Positions 31,754 through 43,180 of a stretch of DNA of 64,000 nt are shown piece after piece. Numbering within the stretch: position 1 is the stretch's first letter; every line of letters starts with the position of its first letter. The translations under genes and the position numbers were made by a program. Where the stretch lies: contig CASBPS010000080.1 in the NCBI GenBank assembly GCA_949126835.1, forward strand, positions 17,501-81,500. The letters are read 5' to 3'. The notes under the pieces were generated by a model that was given only the letters and a program-made list of their open reading frames with translations, did no database searches and was not told the DNA's origin. This DNA comes from Anisus vortex. Lineage: Eukaryota; Mollusca; Gastropoda; Planorbidae.

Positions 31754-33706
31754 GTACAACGACTTGAATAGCAGATTTCTAGTTTTGGCTTTTTTTCTGG
31801 CCGTACAAGGACTTAAAAAGCAGATTTTTTTGTTTTGGCTTCTCAACAAACCGTACAACGACTTGACTAGCAGATTTGTGGTAATGGTGCTTTTGTTCTG
31901 GCCGTACAACGACTTGAATAGCAGATTTGTGGTTTTGGCTTCTCTTTTCGCCAATTACAGCAGATTTGTGGTTTTGGCTTCTCTACTAGCCGTACAAAAG
32001 CAGATTTGTGGTTTTGGCTTCTCCAGAAACCGTACAACGACTTGAAAAGCAGATTTCTGGTTTTGGCTCCTTTTCTGGCCGTACAAAAGCAGATTTGTGG
32101 TTTTGGCTTTTCCACAATCCGTACAACGACTTGAATAGCAGATTTCTTGTTTTGGCTTCTTTTCTGGCCGTCCAACGACTTGACAAGAAGATTTGTGGTT
32201 TTAGCTTCTCTTTTGGCCGTAACACAGCAGATTTATGGTTTTGGCTCTCTCCACAAACCGTACAACGACTTGAATAGCAGATTTCTAGTTTTGGCTTCTT
32301 TTCTGGCCGTACAAGGACTTAAAAAGCAGATTTGTTGTTTTGGCTTCTCAACAAACCGTACAACGACTTGACTAGCAGATTTGTGGTAATGGTGCTTCTG
32401 TTCTGGCCGTACAACGACTTGAATAGCAGATTTGTGGTTTTGGCTTCTTTTTTCGCCGTAATACAGCAGATTTGTGGTTTTGGCTTCTCTACTGGCCGTA
32501 CAAAAGCAGATTTGTGGTTTTGGCTTCTCCAGAAACCGTACAACGACTTGAAAAGCAGATTTCTGGTTTTGGCTCCTATTCTGGCCGTACAAAAGCAGAT
32601 TTGTGGTTTTGGCTTTTCCACAATCCGTACAACGACTTGAATAGCAGATTTCTTGTTTTGGCTCCTTTTCTGGCCGTACAACGACTTGAAAAGAAGATTT
32701 GTGGTTTTAGCTTCTCTTTTGGCCGTAACACAGCAGATTTATGGTTTTGGCTTCTCTTTTGGCCGTAAAACAGCAGATTTGTGGTTTTGGCTCCTTTTCT
32801 GGCCGTAAAACAGCAGATTTCTGGTTTTGGCTTCTGTTCTGGCCGTACAACGACTTGAATAGCAGATTTGTGGTTTTGGCATCTCTTTTCGCCGTAATAC
32901 AGCAGATTTGTGGTTTTGGCTTCTCTACTAGCCGTACAAAAGCAGATTTGTGGTTTTGGCTTCTCCAGAAACCGTACAACGACTTGAAAAGCAGATTTCT
33001 TGTTTTGGCTCCTTTTCTGGCCGTACAAAAGCAGATTTGAGGTTTTGGCTTTTCCAATATCCGTATAACGACTTGAATAGCAGATTACTTGTTTTGGCTT
33101 CTTTTCTGGCCGTACAACGACTTGACAAGAAGATTTGTGGTTTTAGCTTCTCTTTTGGCCGTAACACAGCAGATTTATGGTTTTGGCTCTCTCCATAAAC
33201 CGTACAACGACTTGAATAGCAGATTTCTAGTTTTGGCTTTTTTTCTGGCCGTACAAGGACTTAAAAAGCAGATTTTTTGTTTTGGCTTCTCAACAAACCG
33301 TACAACGACTTGACTAGCAGATTTGTGGTAATGGTGCTTTTGTTCTGGCCGTACAACGACTTGAATAGCAGATTTGTGGTTTTGGCTTCTCTTTTCGCCA
33401 AATACAGCAGATTTGTGGTTTTGGCTTCTCTACTAGCCGTACAAAAGCAGATTTGTGGTTTTGGCTTCTCCAGAAACCGTACAACGACTTGAAAAGCAGA
33501 TTTCTGGTTTTGGCTCCTTTTCTGGCCGTACAAAAGCAGATTTGTGGTTTTGGCTTTTCCACAATCCGTACAACGACTTGAATAGCAGATTTCTTGTTTT
33601 GGCTTCTTTTCTGGCCGTCCAACGACTTGACAAGAAGATTTGTGGTTTTAGCTTCTCTTTTGGCCGTAACACAGCAGATTTATGGTTTTGGCTCTCTCCA
33701 CAAACC
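31754..33706 (+). repeat. Block W region: 1447-1448 bp tandem duplication
   Basis: Modules 31754 (506), 32260 (942), 33202 (505). The 942-bp unit is two modules fused by an a/f hybrid (32805-32844). Sequence from g at 31397 recurs from 32845 at +1448, including the rare 'ggcatctctt', then at +1447 after e, because e at 31803 has one extra T. The copies continue to about 34.1 kb. Confidence 0.87.
32805..32844 (+). repeat. a/f hybrid monomer at the W duplication junction
   Basis: The 5' part 'gtaaaacagcagatttctgg' is a; the 3' end 'cttctgttctggcc' is f. It sits exactly where the first W copy ends and the second begins, and fuses two modules into a 942-bp unit. Confidence 0.86.
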
Positions 33707-34381
33707 GTACAACGACTTGAATAGCAGATTTCTAGTTTTGGCTTCTTTTCTGGCCGTACAAGGACTTAAAAAGCAGATTTGTTGTTTTGGCTTCTCAACA
33801 AACCGTACAACGACTTGACTAGCAGATTTGTGGTAATGGTGCTTCTGTTCTGGCCGTACAACGACTTGAATAGCAGATTTGTGGTTTTGGCTTCTTTTTT
33901 CGCCGTAATACAGCCGATTTGTGGTTTTGGCTTCTCTACTGACCGTACAAAAGCAGATTTGTGGTTTTGGCTTCTCCAGAAACCGTACAACGACTTGAAA
34001 AGCAGATTTCTGGTTTTGGCTCCTATTCTGGCCGTACAAAAGCAGATTTGTGGTTTTGGCTTTTCCACAATCCGTACAACGACTTGAATAGCAGATTTCT
34101 TGTTTTGGCTCCTTTTCTGGCCGTACAACGACTTGAAAAGAAGATTTGTGGTTTTAGCTTCTCTTTTGGCCGTAACACAGCAGATTTAATGTTTTGGCTT
34201 CTCTTTTGGCCGTAAAACAGCACATTTGTGGTTTTGGCTCCTTTTCTGGCCGTAAAACAGCAGATTTCTGGTTTTGGCTTTTTTTCTGGCCGTACAACGA
34301 CTTGAAAAGAAGATTTGTGGTTTCAGCTTCTTTTTTGTTCGTAACACAGCAGATTTGTGGTTTTGGCTCTCTCCACAAACC

Positions 34382-34520
34382 GTACAACGACTTGAATAGC
34401 AGATTTCTTGTTTTGGCTTCTTTTCTGGCCGTACAACGACTTGACAAGAAGATTTGTGGTTTTAGCTTCTATTTTGGCCGTAACACAGCAGATTTATGGT
34501 TTTGGCTCTCTCCATAAACC
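34382..34520 (+). repeat. Minimal module, 139 bp (l-m-n)
   Basis: After c, the next monomer is l instead of d, followed by m and n; d to k are absent. It is duplicated at 37240-37378 as part of block T. A related l-m start follows c at 38829. Confidence 0.86.
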
Positions 34521-36217
34521 GTACAACGACTTGAATAGCAGATTTCTAGTTTTGGCTTTTTTTCTGGCCGTACAAGGACTTAAAAAGCAGATTTGTTGTT
34601 TTGGCTTCTCAACAAACCGTACAACGACTTGACTAGCAGATTTGTGGTAATGGTGCTTCTGTTCTGGCCTTACAACGACTTGAATAGCAGATTTGTGGTT
34701 TTGGCTTCTCTTTTCGCCGTATACAGCAGATTTGTGGTTTTGGCTTCTCTACTAGCCGTACAAAAGCAGATTTGTGGTTTTGGCTTCTCCAGAAACCGTA
34801 CAACGACTTGAAAAGCAGATTTCTGGTTTTGGCTCCTTTTCTGGCCGTACAAAAGCAGATTTGTGGTTTTGGCTTTTCCCCAATCCGTACAACGACTTGA
34901 ATAGCAGATTTCTTGTTTTGGCTTCTTTTTTGGCCGTACAACGACTTGACAAGAAGATTTGTGGTTTTAGCTTCTCTTTTGGCCGTAACACAGCAGATTT
35001 ATGGTTTTGGCTCTCTCCACAAACCGTACAACGACTTGAATAGCAGATTTGTGGTAATGGTGCTTCTGTTCTGGCCGTACAACGACTTGAATAGCAGATT
35101 TGTGGTTTTGGCTTCTCTTTTCGCCGTAATACAGCAGATTTGTGGTTTTGGCTTCTCTACTGGCCGTACAAAAGCAGATTTGTGGTTTTGGCTTCTCCAG
35201 AAACCGTACAAAGACTTGAAAAGCAGATTTCTGGTTTTGGCTCCTTTTCTGGCCGTACAAAAACAGATTTATGGTTTTGGCTCTCTCCACAAACCGTACA
35301 ACGACTTGAATAGCAGATTTCTAGTTTTGGCTTCTTTTCTGGCCGTACAAGGACTTAAAAAGCAGATTTGTTGTTTTGGCTTCTCCACAAACCGTACAAC
35401 GACTTGACTAGCAGATTTGTGGTAATGGTGCTTCTGTTCTGGCCGTACAACGACTTGAATAGCAGATTTGTGGTTTTGGCTTCTTTTTTCGCCGTAATAC
35501 AGCAGATTTGTGGTTTTGGCTTCTCTACTGGCCGTACAAAAGCAGATTTGTGGTTTTGGCTTCTCCAGAAACCGTACAACGACTTGAAAAGCAGATTTCT
35601 TGTTTTGGCTCCTTTTCTGGCCGTACAAAAGCAGATTTGAGGTTTTGGCTTTTCCAATATCCGTATAACGACTTGAATAGCAGATTACTTGTTTTGGCTT
35701 CTTTTCTGGCCGTACAACGACTTGACAAGAAGATTTGTGGTTTTAGCTTCTCTTTTGGCCGTAACACAGCAGATTTATGGTTTTGGCTCTTTCCATAAAC
35801 CGTACAACGACTTGAATAGCAGATTTCTAGTTTTAGCTTTTTTTCTGGCCGTACAAGGACTTAAACAGCAGATTTTTTGTTTTGGCTTCTCAACAAACCG
35901 TACAACGACTTGACTAGCAGATTTGTGGTAATGGTGCTTTTGTTCTGGCCGTACAACGACTTGAATAGCAGATTTGTGGTTTTGGCTTCTCTTTTCGCCG
36001 TAATACAGCAGATTTGTGGTTTTGGCTTCTCTACTGGCCGTACAAAAGCAGATTTGTGGTTTTGGCTTCTCCAGAAACCGTACAACGACTTGAAAAGCAG
36101 ATTTCTGGTTTTGGCTCCTTTTCTGGCCGTACAAAAGCAGATTTGTGGTTTTGGCTTTTCCACAATCCGTACAACGACTTGAATAGCAGATTTCTTGTTT
36201 TGGCTTCTTTTCTGGCC

Positions 36218-36257
36218 GTACAAAAGCAGATTTGTGGTTTTGGCTTCTCTTTTCGCC
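36218..36257 (+). repeat. k-or-i/g hybrid monomer at the T duplication junction
   Basis: 'gtacaaaagcag' of a short monomer is followed by 'cttctcttttcgcc' of g. Downstream sequence corresponds to 33400 onward at +2858. This monomer therefore marks the start of the second T copy. Confidence 0.86.
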
Positions 36258-36564
36258 AAATACAGCAGATTTGTGGTTTTGGCTTCTCTACTAGCCGTAC
36301 AAAAGCAGATTTGTGGTTTTGGCTTCTCCAGAAACCGTACAACGACTTGAAAAGCAGATTTCTGGTTTTGGCTCCTTTTCTGGCCGTACAAAAGCAGATT
36401 TGTGGTTTTGGCTTTTCCACAATCCGTACAACGACTTGAATAGCAGATTTCTTGTTTTGGCTTCTTTTCTGGCCGTCCAACGACTTGACAAGAAGATTTG
36501 TGGTTTTAGCTTCTCTTTTGGCCGTAACACAGCAGATTTATGGTTTTGGCTCTCTCCACAAACC

Positions 36565-39195
36565 GTACAACGACTTGAATAGCAGATTTCTAGTTTTGGC
36601 TTCTTTTCTGGCCGTACAAGGACTTAAAAAGCAGATTTGTTGTTTTGGCTTCTCAACAAACCGTACAACGACTTGACTAGCAGATTTGTGGTAATGGTGC
36701 TTCTGTTCTGGCCGTACAACGACTTGAATAGCAGATTTGTGGTTTTGGCTTCTTTTTTCGCCGTAATACAGCCGATTTGTGGTTTTGGCTTCTCTACTGA
36801 CCGTACAAAAGCAGATTTGTGGTTTTGGCTTCTCCAGAAACCGTACAACGACTTGAAAAGCAGATTTCTGGTTTTGGCTCCTATTCTGGCCGTACAAAAG
36901 CAGATTTGTGGTTTTGGCTTTTCCACAATCCGTACAACGACTTGAATAGCAGATTTCTTGTTTTGGCTCCTTTTCTGGCCGTACAACGACTTGAAAAGAA
37001 GATTTGTGGTTTTAGCTTCTCTTTTGGCCGTAACACAGCAGATTTATGGTTTTGGCTTCTCTTTTGGCCGTAAAACAGCACATTTGTGGTTTTGGCTCCT
37101 TTTCTGGCCGTAAAACAGCAGATTTCTGGTTTTGGCTTTTTTTCTGGCCGTACAACGACTTGAAAAGAAGATTTGTGGTTTCAGCTTCTTTTTTGTTCGT
37201 AACACAGCAGATTTGTGGTTTTGGCTCTCTCCACAAACCGTACAACGACTTGAATAGCAGATTTCTTGTTTTGGCTTCTTTTCTGGCCGTACAACGACTT
37301 GACAAGAAGATTTGTGGTTTTAGCTTCTATTTTGGCCGTAACACAGCAGATTTATGGTTTTGGCTCTCTCCATAAACCGTACAACGACTTGAATAGCAGA
37401 TTTCTAGTTTTGGCTTTTTTTCTGGCCGTACAAGGACTTAAAAAGCAGATTTGTTGTTTTGGCTTCTCAACAAACCGTACAACGACTTGACTAGCAGATT
37501 TGTGGTAATGGTGCTTCTGTTCTGGCCTTACAACGACTTGAATAGCAGATTTGTGGTTTTGGCTTCTCTTTTCGCCGTATACAGCAGATTTGTGGTTTTG
37601 GCTTCTCTACTAGCCGTACAAAAGCAGATTTGTGGTTTTGGCTTCTCCAGAAACCGTACAACGACTTGAAAAGCAGATTTCTGGTTTTGGCTCCTTTTCT
37701 GGCCGTACAAAAGCAGATTTGTGGTTTTGGCTTTTCCCCAATCCGTACAACGACTTGAATAGCAGATTTCTTGTTTTGGCTTCTTTTTTGGCCGTACAAC
37801 GACTTGACAAGAAGATTTGTGGTTTTAGCTTCTCTTTTGGCCGTAACACAGCAGATTTATGGTTTTGGCTCTCTCCACAAACCGTACAACGACTTGAATA
37901 GCAGATTTGTGGTAATGGTGCTTCTGTTCTGGCCGTACAACGACTTGAATAGCAGATTTGTGGTTTTGGCTTCTCTTTTCGCCGTAATACAGCAGATTTG
38001 TGGTTTTGGCTTCTCTACTGGCCGTACAAAAGCAGATTTGTGGTTTTGGCTTCTCCAGAAACCGTACAAAGACTTGAAAAGCAGATTTCTGGTTTTGGCT
38101 CCTTTTCTGGCCGTACAAAAACAGATTTATGGTTTTGGCTCTCTCCACAAACCGTACAACGACTTGAATAGCAGATTTCTAGTTTTGGCTTCTTTTCTGG
38201 CCGTACAAGGACTTAAAAAGCAGATTTGTTGTTTTGGCTTCTCCACAAACCGTACAACGACTTGACTAGCAGATTTGTGGTAATGGTGCTTCTGTTCTGG
38301 CCGTACAACGACTTGAATAGCACATTTGTGGTTTTGGCTTCTTTTTTCGCCGTAATACAGCAGATTTGTGGTTTTGGCTTCTCTACTGGCCGTACAAAAG
38401 CAGATTTGTGGTTTTGGCTTCTCCAGAAACCGTACAACGACTTGAAAAGCAGATTTCTTGTTTTGGCTCCTATTCTGGCCGTACAAAAGCAGATTTGAGG
38501 TTTTGGCTTTTCCACAATCCGTATAACGACTTGAATAGCAGATTACTTGTTTTGGCTTCTTTTCTGGCCGTACAACGACTTGACAAGAAGATTTGTGGTT
38601 TTAGCTTCTCTTTTGGCCGTAACACAGCAGATTTATGGTTTTGGCTTCTCTTTTGGCCGTAAAACAGCAGATTTGTGGTTTTGGCTCCTTTTCTGGCCGT
38701 AAAACAGCAGATTTCTGGTTTTGGCTTTTTTTCTGGCCGTTCAACGACTTGAAAAGAAGATTTGTGGTTTCAGCTTCTTTTTTGTTCGTAACACAGCAGA
38801 TTTGTGGTTTTGGCTCTCTCCACAAACCGTACAACGACTTGAATAGCAGATTTCTTGTTTTGGCTTCTTTTCTGGCCGTACAACGACTTGACAAGAAGAT
38901 TTGTGGTTTTAGCTTCTATTTTGGCCGTAACACAGCAGATTTATGGTTTTGGCTCTCTCCAGAAACCGTACAACGACTTGAAAAGCAGATTTCTTGTTTT
39001 GGCTCTTTTTCTGGCCGTACAAAAGCAGATTTGTGGTTTTGGCTTTTCCCCAATCCGTACAACGACTTGAATAGCAGATTTCTTGTTTTGGCTTCTTTTT
39101 TGGCCGTACAACGACTTGACAAGAAGATTTGTGGTTTTAGCTTCTCTTTTGGCCGTAACACAGCAGATTTATGGTTTTGGCTCTCTCCACAAACC
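36565..39195 (+). repeat. Block T copy 2, diverging after about 38.6 kb
   Basis: Modules 36565 (675), 37240 (139), 37379 (505), 37884 (270), 38154 (675), 38829 (367). The first four repeat copy 1 at +2858 with the same rare variants. The fifth switches to the m'-n'-o-a-b-c type ending, and the sixth is l-m, an n/i hybrid (38927-38967), then j-k-l-m-n. Confidence 0.87.
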
Positions 39196-40915
39196 GTACA
39201 ACGACTTGAATAGCAGATTTCTAGTTTTGGCTTCTTTTCTGGCCGTACAACGACTTAAAAAGCAGATTTGTTGTTTTGGCTTCTCAACAAACCGTACAAC
39301 GACTTGACTAGCAGATTTGTGGTAATAATGCTTCTGTTCTGGCCGTACAACGACTTGAATAGCAGATTTGTGGTTTTGGCTTCTCTTTTCGCCGTAATAC
39401 AGCAGATTTGTGGTTTTGGCTTCTCTACTGGCCGTACAAAAGCAGATTTGTGGTTTTGGCTTCTCCAGAAACCGTACAAAGACTTGAAAAGCAGATTTCT
39501 GGTTTTGGCTCCTTTTCTGGCCGTACAAAAACAGATTTATGGTTTTGGCTCTCTCCACAAACCGTACAACGACTTGAATAGCAGATTTCTAGTTTTGGCT
39601 TCTTTTCTGGCCGTACAAGGACTTAAAAAGCAGATTTGTTGTTTTGGCTTCTCCACAAACCGTACAACGACTTGACTAGCAGATTTGTGGTAATGGTGCT
39701 TCTGTTCTGGCCGTACAACGACTTGAATAGCAGATTTGTGGTTTTGGCTTCTCTTTTCGCCGTAATACAGCAGATTTGTGGTTTTGGCTTCTCTACTGGC
39801 CGTACAAAAGCAGATTTGTGGTTTTGGCTTCTCCAGAAACCGTACAACGACTTGAAAAGCAGATTTCTAATTTTGGCTCCTATTCTGGCCGTACAAAAGC
39901 AGATTTGTGGTTTTGGCTTTTCCACAATCCGTACAACGACTTGAATAGCAAATTTCTTGTTTTGGCTTCTTTTCTAACCGTAAAACAGCAGATTTGTGGT
40001 TTTGGCTTCTCTACTGGCCGTACAAAAGCAGATTAGTGGTTTTGGCGTTTCCACAGTCCGTACAACGACTTGAATAGCAGATTTCTTGTTTTGGCTCCTT
40101 TACTGGCCGTAAAACAGCAGATTTCTAGTTTTGGCTTTTTTTCTGGCCGTACAAAGACTTGAAAAGAAGATTTGTGGTTTCAGCTTCTCTTTTGGCCGTA
40201 ACACAGCAGATTTTGGGTTTTGGCTCTCTCCACAAACCGTACAACGACTTGAATAGATAATTTCTAGTTTTGGCTTCTTTTCTGGCCGTACAAGGGACTT
40301 AAAAAGCAGATTTGTTGTTTTGGCTTCTCCACAGACCGTACAACGACTTGACTAGCAGATTTGTGGTAATGGTGCTTCTGTTCTGGCCGTACAACGACTT
40401 GAATAGCAGTTTTGTGGTTTTGGCTTCTCTTTTCGCCGTAATACAGCATATTTGTGGTTTTGGCTTCTCTACTGGCCGTACAAAAGCAGATTTGTGGTTT
40501 TGGCTTCTCCAGAAACCGTACAACGACTTGAAAAGCAGATTTTGGGTTTTGGCTCCTATTCTGGCCGTACAAAAGCAGATTTGTGGTTTTGGCTTTTCCA
40601 CAATCCGTACAACGACTTGAATAGCAGATTTCTTGTTTTGGCTTCTTTTCTAACCGTAAAACAGCAGATTTGTGGTTTTGGCTTCTCTACTGGCCGTACA
40701 AAAGCAGATTTGTAGTTTTGGCGTTTCCACAGTCCGTACAACGACTTGAATAGCAGATTTCTTGTTTTGGCTCCTTTTCTGGCCGTAAAACAGCAGATTT
40801 CTGGTTTTGGCTTTTTTTCTGGCCGTACAACGACTTGAAAAGAAGATTTGTGGTTTCAGCTTCTCTTTTGGCCGTAACACAGCAGATTTTATTGTTTTGG
40901 CTCTCTCCACAAACC
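39196..40915 (+). repeat. Three modules of 368, 675 and 677 bp
   Basis: Module starts 39196 (d to j plus k/n), 39564 and 40239 (both p-q-r-a-b-c 15-mers). The 40239 module is unusually diverged: 'gaatagataattt' in d, 'gtacaagggact' in e (50 bp), 'gcagttttgtgg' in g and 'gattttgggttttgg' in j. Confidence 0.86.
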
Positions 40916-43180
40916 GTACAACGACTTGAATAGCAGATTTCTAGTTTTGGCTTCTTTTCTGGCCGTACAAGGACTTAAAAAGCAGATTTGTTGTTTTGGC
41001 TTCTCCACAAACCGTACAACGACTTGACTAGCAGATTTGTGGTAATGGTGCTTCTGTTCTGGCCGTACAACGACTTAAATAGCAGATTTGTGGTTTTGGG
41101 TTCTCTTTTCGCCGTAATACAGCAGATTTGTGGTTTTGGCTTCTCTACTAGCCGTACAAAAGCAGATTTGTGGTTTTGGCTTCTCCAGAAACCGTACAAC
41201 GACTTGAAAAGCAGATTTCTGGTTTTGGCTCCTTTTCTGGCCGTACAAAAGCAGATTTGTGGTTTTGGCTTTTCCACAATCCGTACAACGACTTGAATAG
41301 CAGATTTCTTGGTTTGGCTTCTTTTCTGGCCGTACAACGACTTGACAAGAAGATTTGTGGTTTTAGCTTCTCTTTTGGCCGTAACACAGCAGATTTATGG
41401 TTTTGGCTCTCTCAACAAACCGTACAACGACTTGAATAGCAGATTTCTTGTTTTGGCTTCTTTTCTGGCCATAAAACAGCAGATTTATGGTTTTGGCTCT
41501 CTCCACAAACCGTACAACGACTTGAATAGCAGATTTCTAGTTTTGGCTTCTTTTCTGGCCGTACAAGGACTTAAAAAGCAGATTTGTGGTAATGGTGCTT
41601 CTGTTCTGGCCGTACAACGACTTGAATAGCAGATTTGTGGTTTTGGCTTCTCTTTTCGCCGTATACAGCAGATTTGTGGTTTTGGCTTCTCTACTAGCCG
41701 TACAAAAGCAGATTTGTGGTTTTGGTTTCTCCAGAAACCGTACAACGACTTGAAAAGCAGATTTCTGGTTTTGGCTCCTTTTCTGGCCGTACAAAAGCAG
41801 ATTTGTCATTTTGGCTTTTCCCCAATCCGTACAACGACTTGAATAGCAGATTTCTTGTTTTGGCTTCTTTTTTGGCCGTACAACGACTTGACAAGAAGAT
41901 TTGTGGTTTTAGCTTCTCTTTTGGCCGTAACACAGCAGATTTATGGTTTTGGCTCTCTCCACAAACCGTACAACGACTTGAATAGCAGATTTCTAGTTTT
42001 GGCTTCTTTTCTGGCCGTACAAGGACTTAAAAAGCAGATTTTTTGTTTTGGCTTCTCAACAAACCGTACAACAACTTGACTAGCAGATTTGTGGTAATGG
42101 TGCTTCTGTTCTGGCCGTACAACGACTTGAATAGCAGATTTGTGACTTTGGCTTCTCTTTTCGCCGTAATACAGCAGATTTGTGGTTTTGGCTTCTCTAC
42201 TGGCCGTACAAAAGCAGATTTGTGGTTTTGGCTTCTCCAGAAACCGTACAAAGACTTGAAAAGCAGATTTCTGGTTTTGGCTCCTTTTCTGGCCGTACAA
42301 AAACAGATTTATGGTTTTGGCTCTCTCCACAAACCGTACAACGACTTGAATAGCAGATTTCTAGTTTTGGCTTCTTTTCTGGCCGTACAAGGACTTAAAA
42401 AGCAGATTTGTTGTTTTGGCTTCTCCACAAACCGTACAACGACTTGACTAGCAGATTTGTGGTAATGGTGCTTCTGTTCTGGCCGTACAACGACTTGAAT
42501 AGCAGATTTGTGGTTTTGGCTTCTCTTTTCGCCGTAATACAGCATATTTGTGGTTTTGGCTTCTCTACTGGCCGTACAAAAGCAGATTTGTGGTTTTGGC
42601 TTCTCCAGAAACCGTACAACGACTTGAAAAGCAGATATCTGATTTTGGCTCCTATTCTGGCCGTACAAAAGCAGATTTGTGGTTTTGGCTTTTCCACAAT
42701 CCGTACAACGACTTGAATAGCAGATTTCTTGTTTTGGCTTCTTTTCTAACCGTAAAACAGCAGATTTGTGGTTTTGGCTTCTTTTCTAACCGTAAAACAG
42801 CAGATTTGTGGTTTTGGCTTCTCTACTGGCCGTACAAAAGCAGATTTGTGGTTTTGGCTTTTCCACAATCCGTACAACGACTTGAATAGCAGATTTCTTG
42901 TTTTGGCTTCTTTTCTAACCGTAAAACAGCAGATTTGTGGTTTTGGCTTCTCTACTGGCCGTACAAAAGCAGATTTGTAGTTTTGGCGTTTCCACAGTCC
43001 GTACAACGACTTGAATAGCAGATTTCTTGTTTTGGCTCCTTTTCTTGCCGTAAAACAGCAGATTTCTGGTTTTGGCTTTTTTTCTGGCCGTACAACGACT
43101 TGAAAAGAAGATTTGTGGTTTCAGCTTCTCTTTTGGCCGTAACACAGCAGATTTTATTGTTTTGGCTCTCTCCACAAACC
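40916..43180 (+). repeat. Block U copy 1 (2265 bp)
   Basis: Modules 40916 (596), 41512 (456), 41968 (368), 42336 (845), summing to 2265. The 456-bp module fuses the 5' part of e with the 3' part of f further downstream than in the 457-bp type (41561-41611, 'aaaaagcag' kept). The 845-bp module runs l, p/l hybrid, p, k, l, p, q, r, a, b, c, a local re-duplication of the k-l-p segment. An EcoRV site (GATATC) lies at 42634 in j. Confidence 0.88.

Larger units (their letters stand above)
33707..36564 (+). repeat. Block T copy 1 (2858 bp)
   Basis: Modules 33707 (675), 34382 (139), 34521 (505), 35026 (270), 35296 (506), 35802 (763), summing to 2858. Markers are 'acagccgattt' in h, 'tctactgaccgtac', 'cagcacatttg' in o and 'ctggccttacaacg' at f/g. 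The 139-bp unit is only l-m-n. The 270-bp unit starts with a d/f hybrid (35026-35076). The 763-bp unit contains the k/g junction monomer 36218-36257. Confidence 0.88.
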
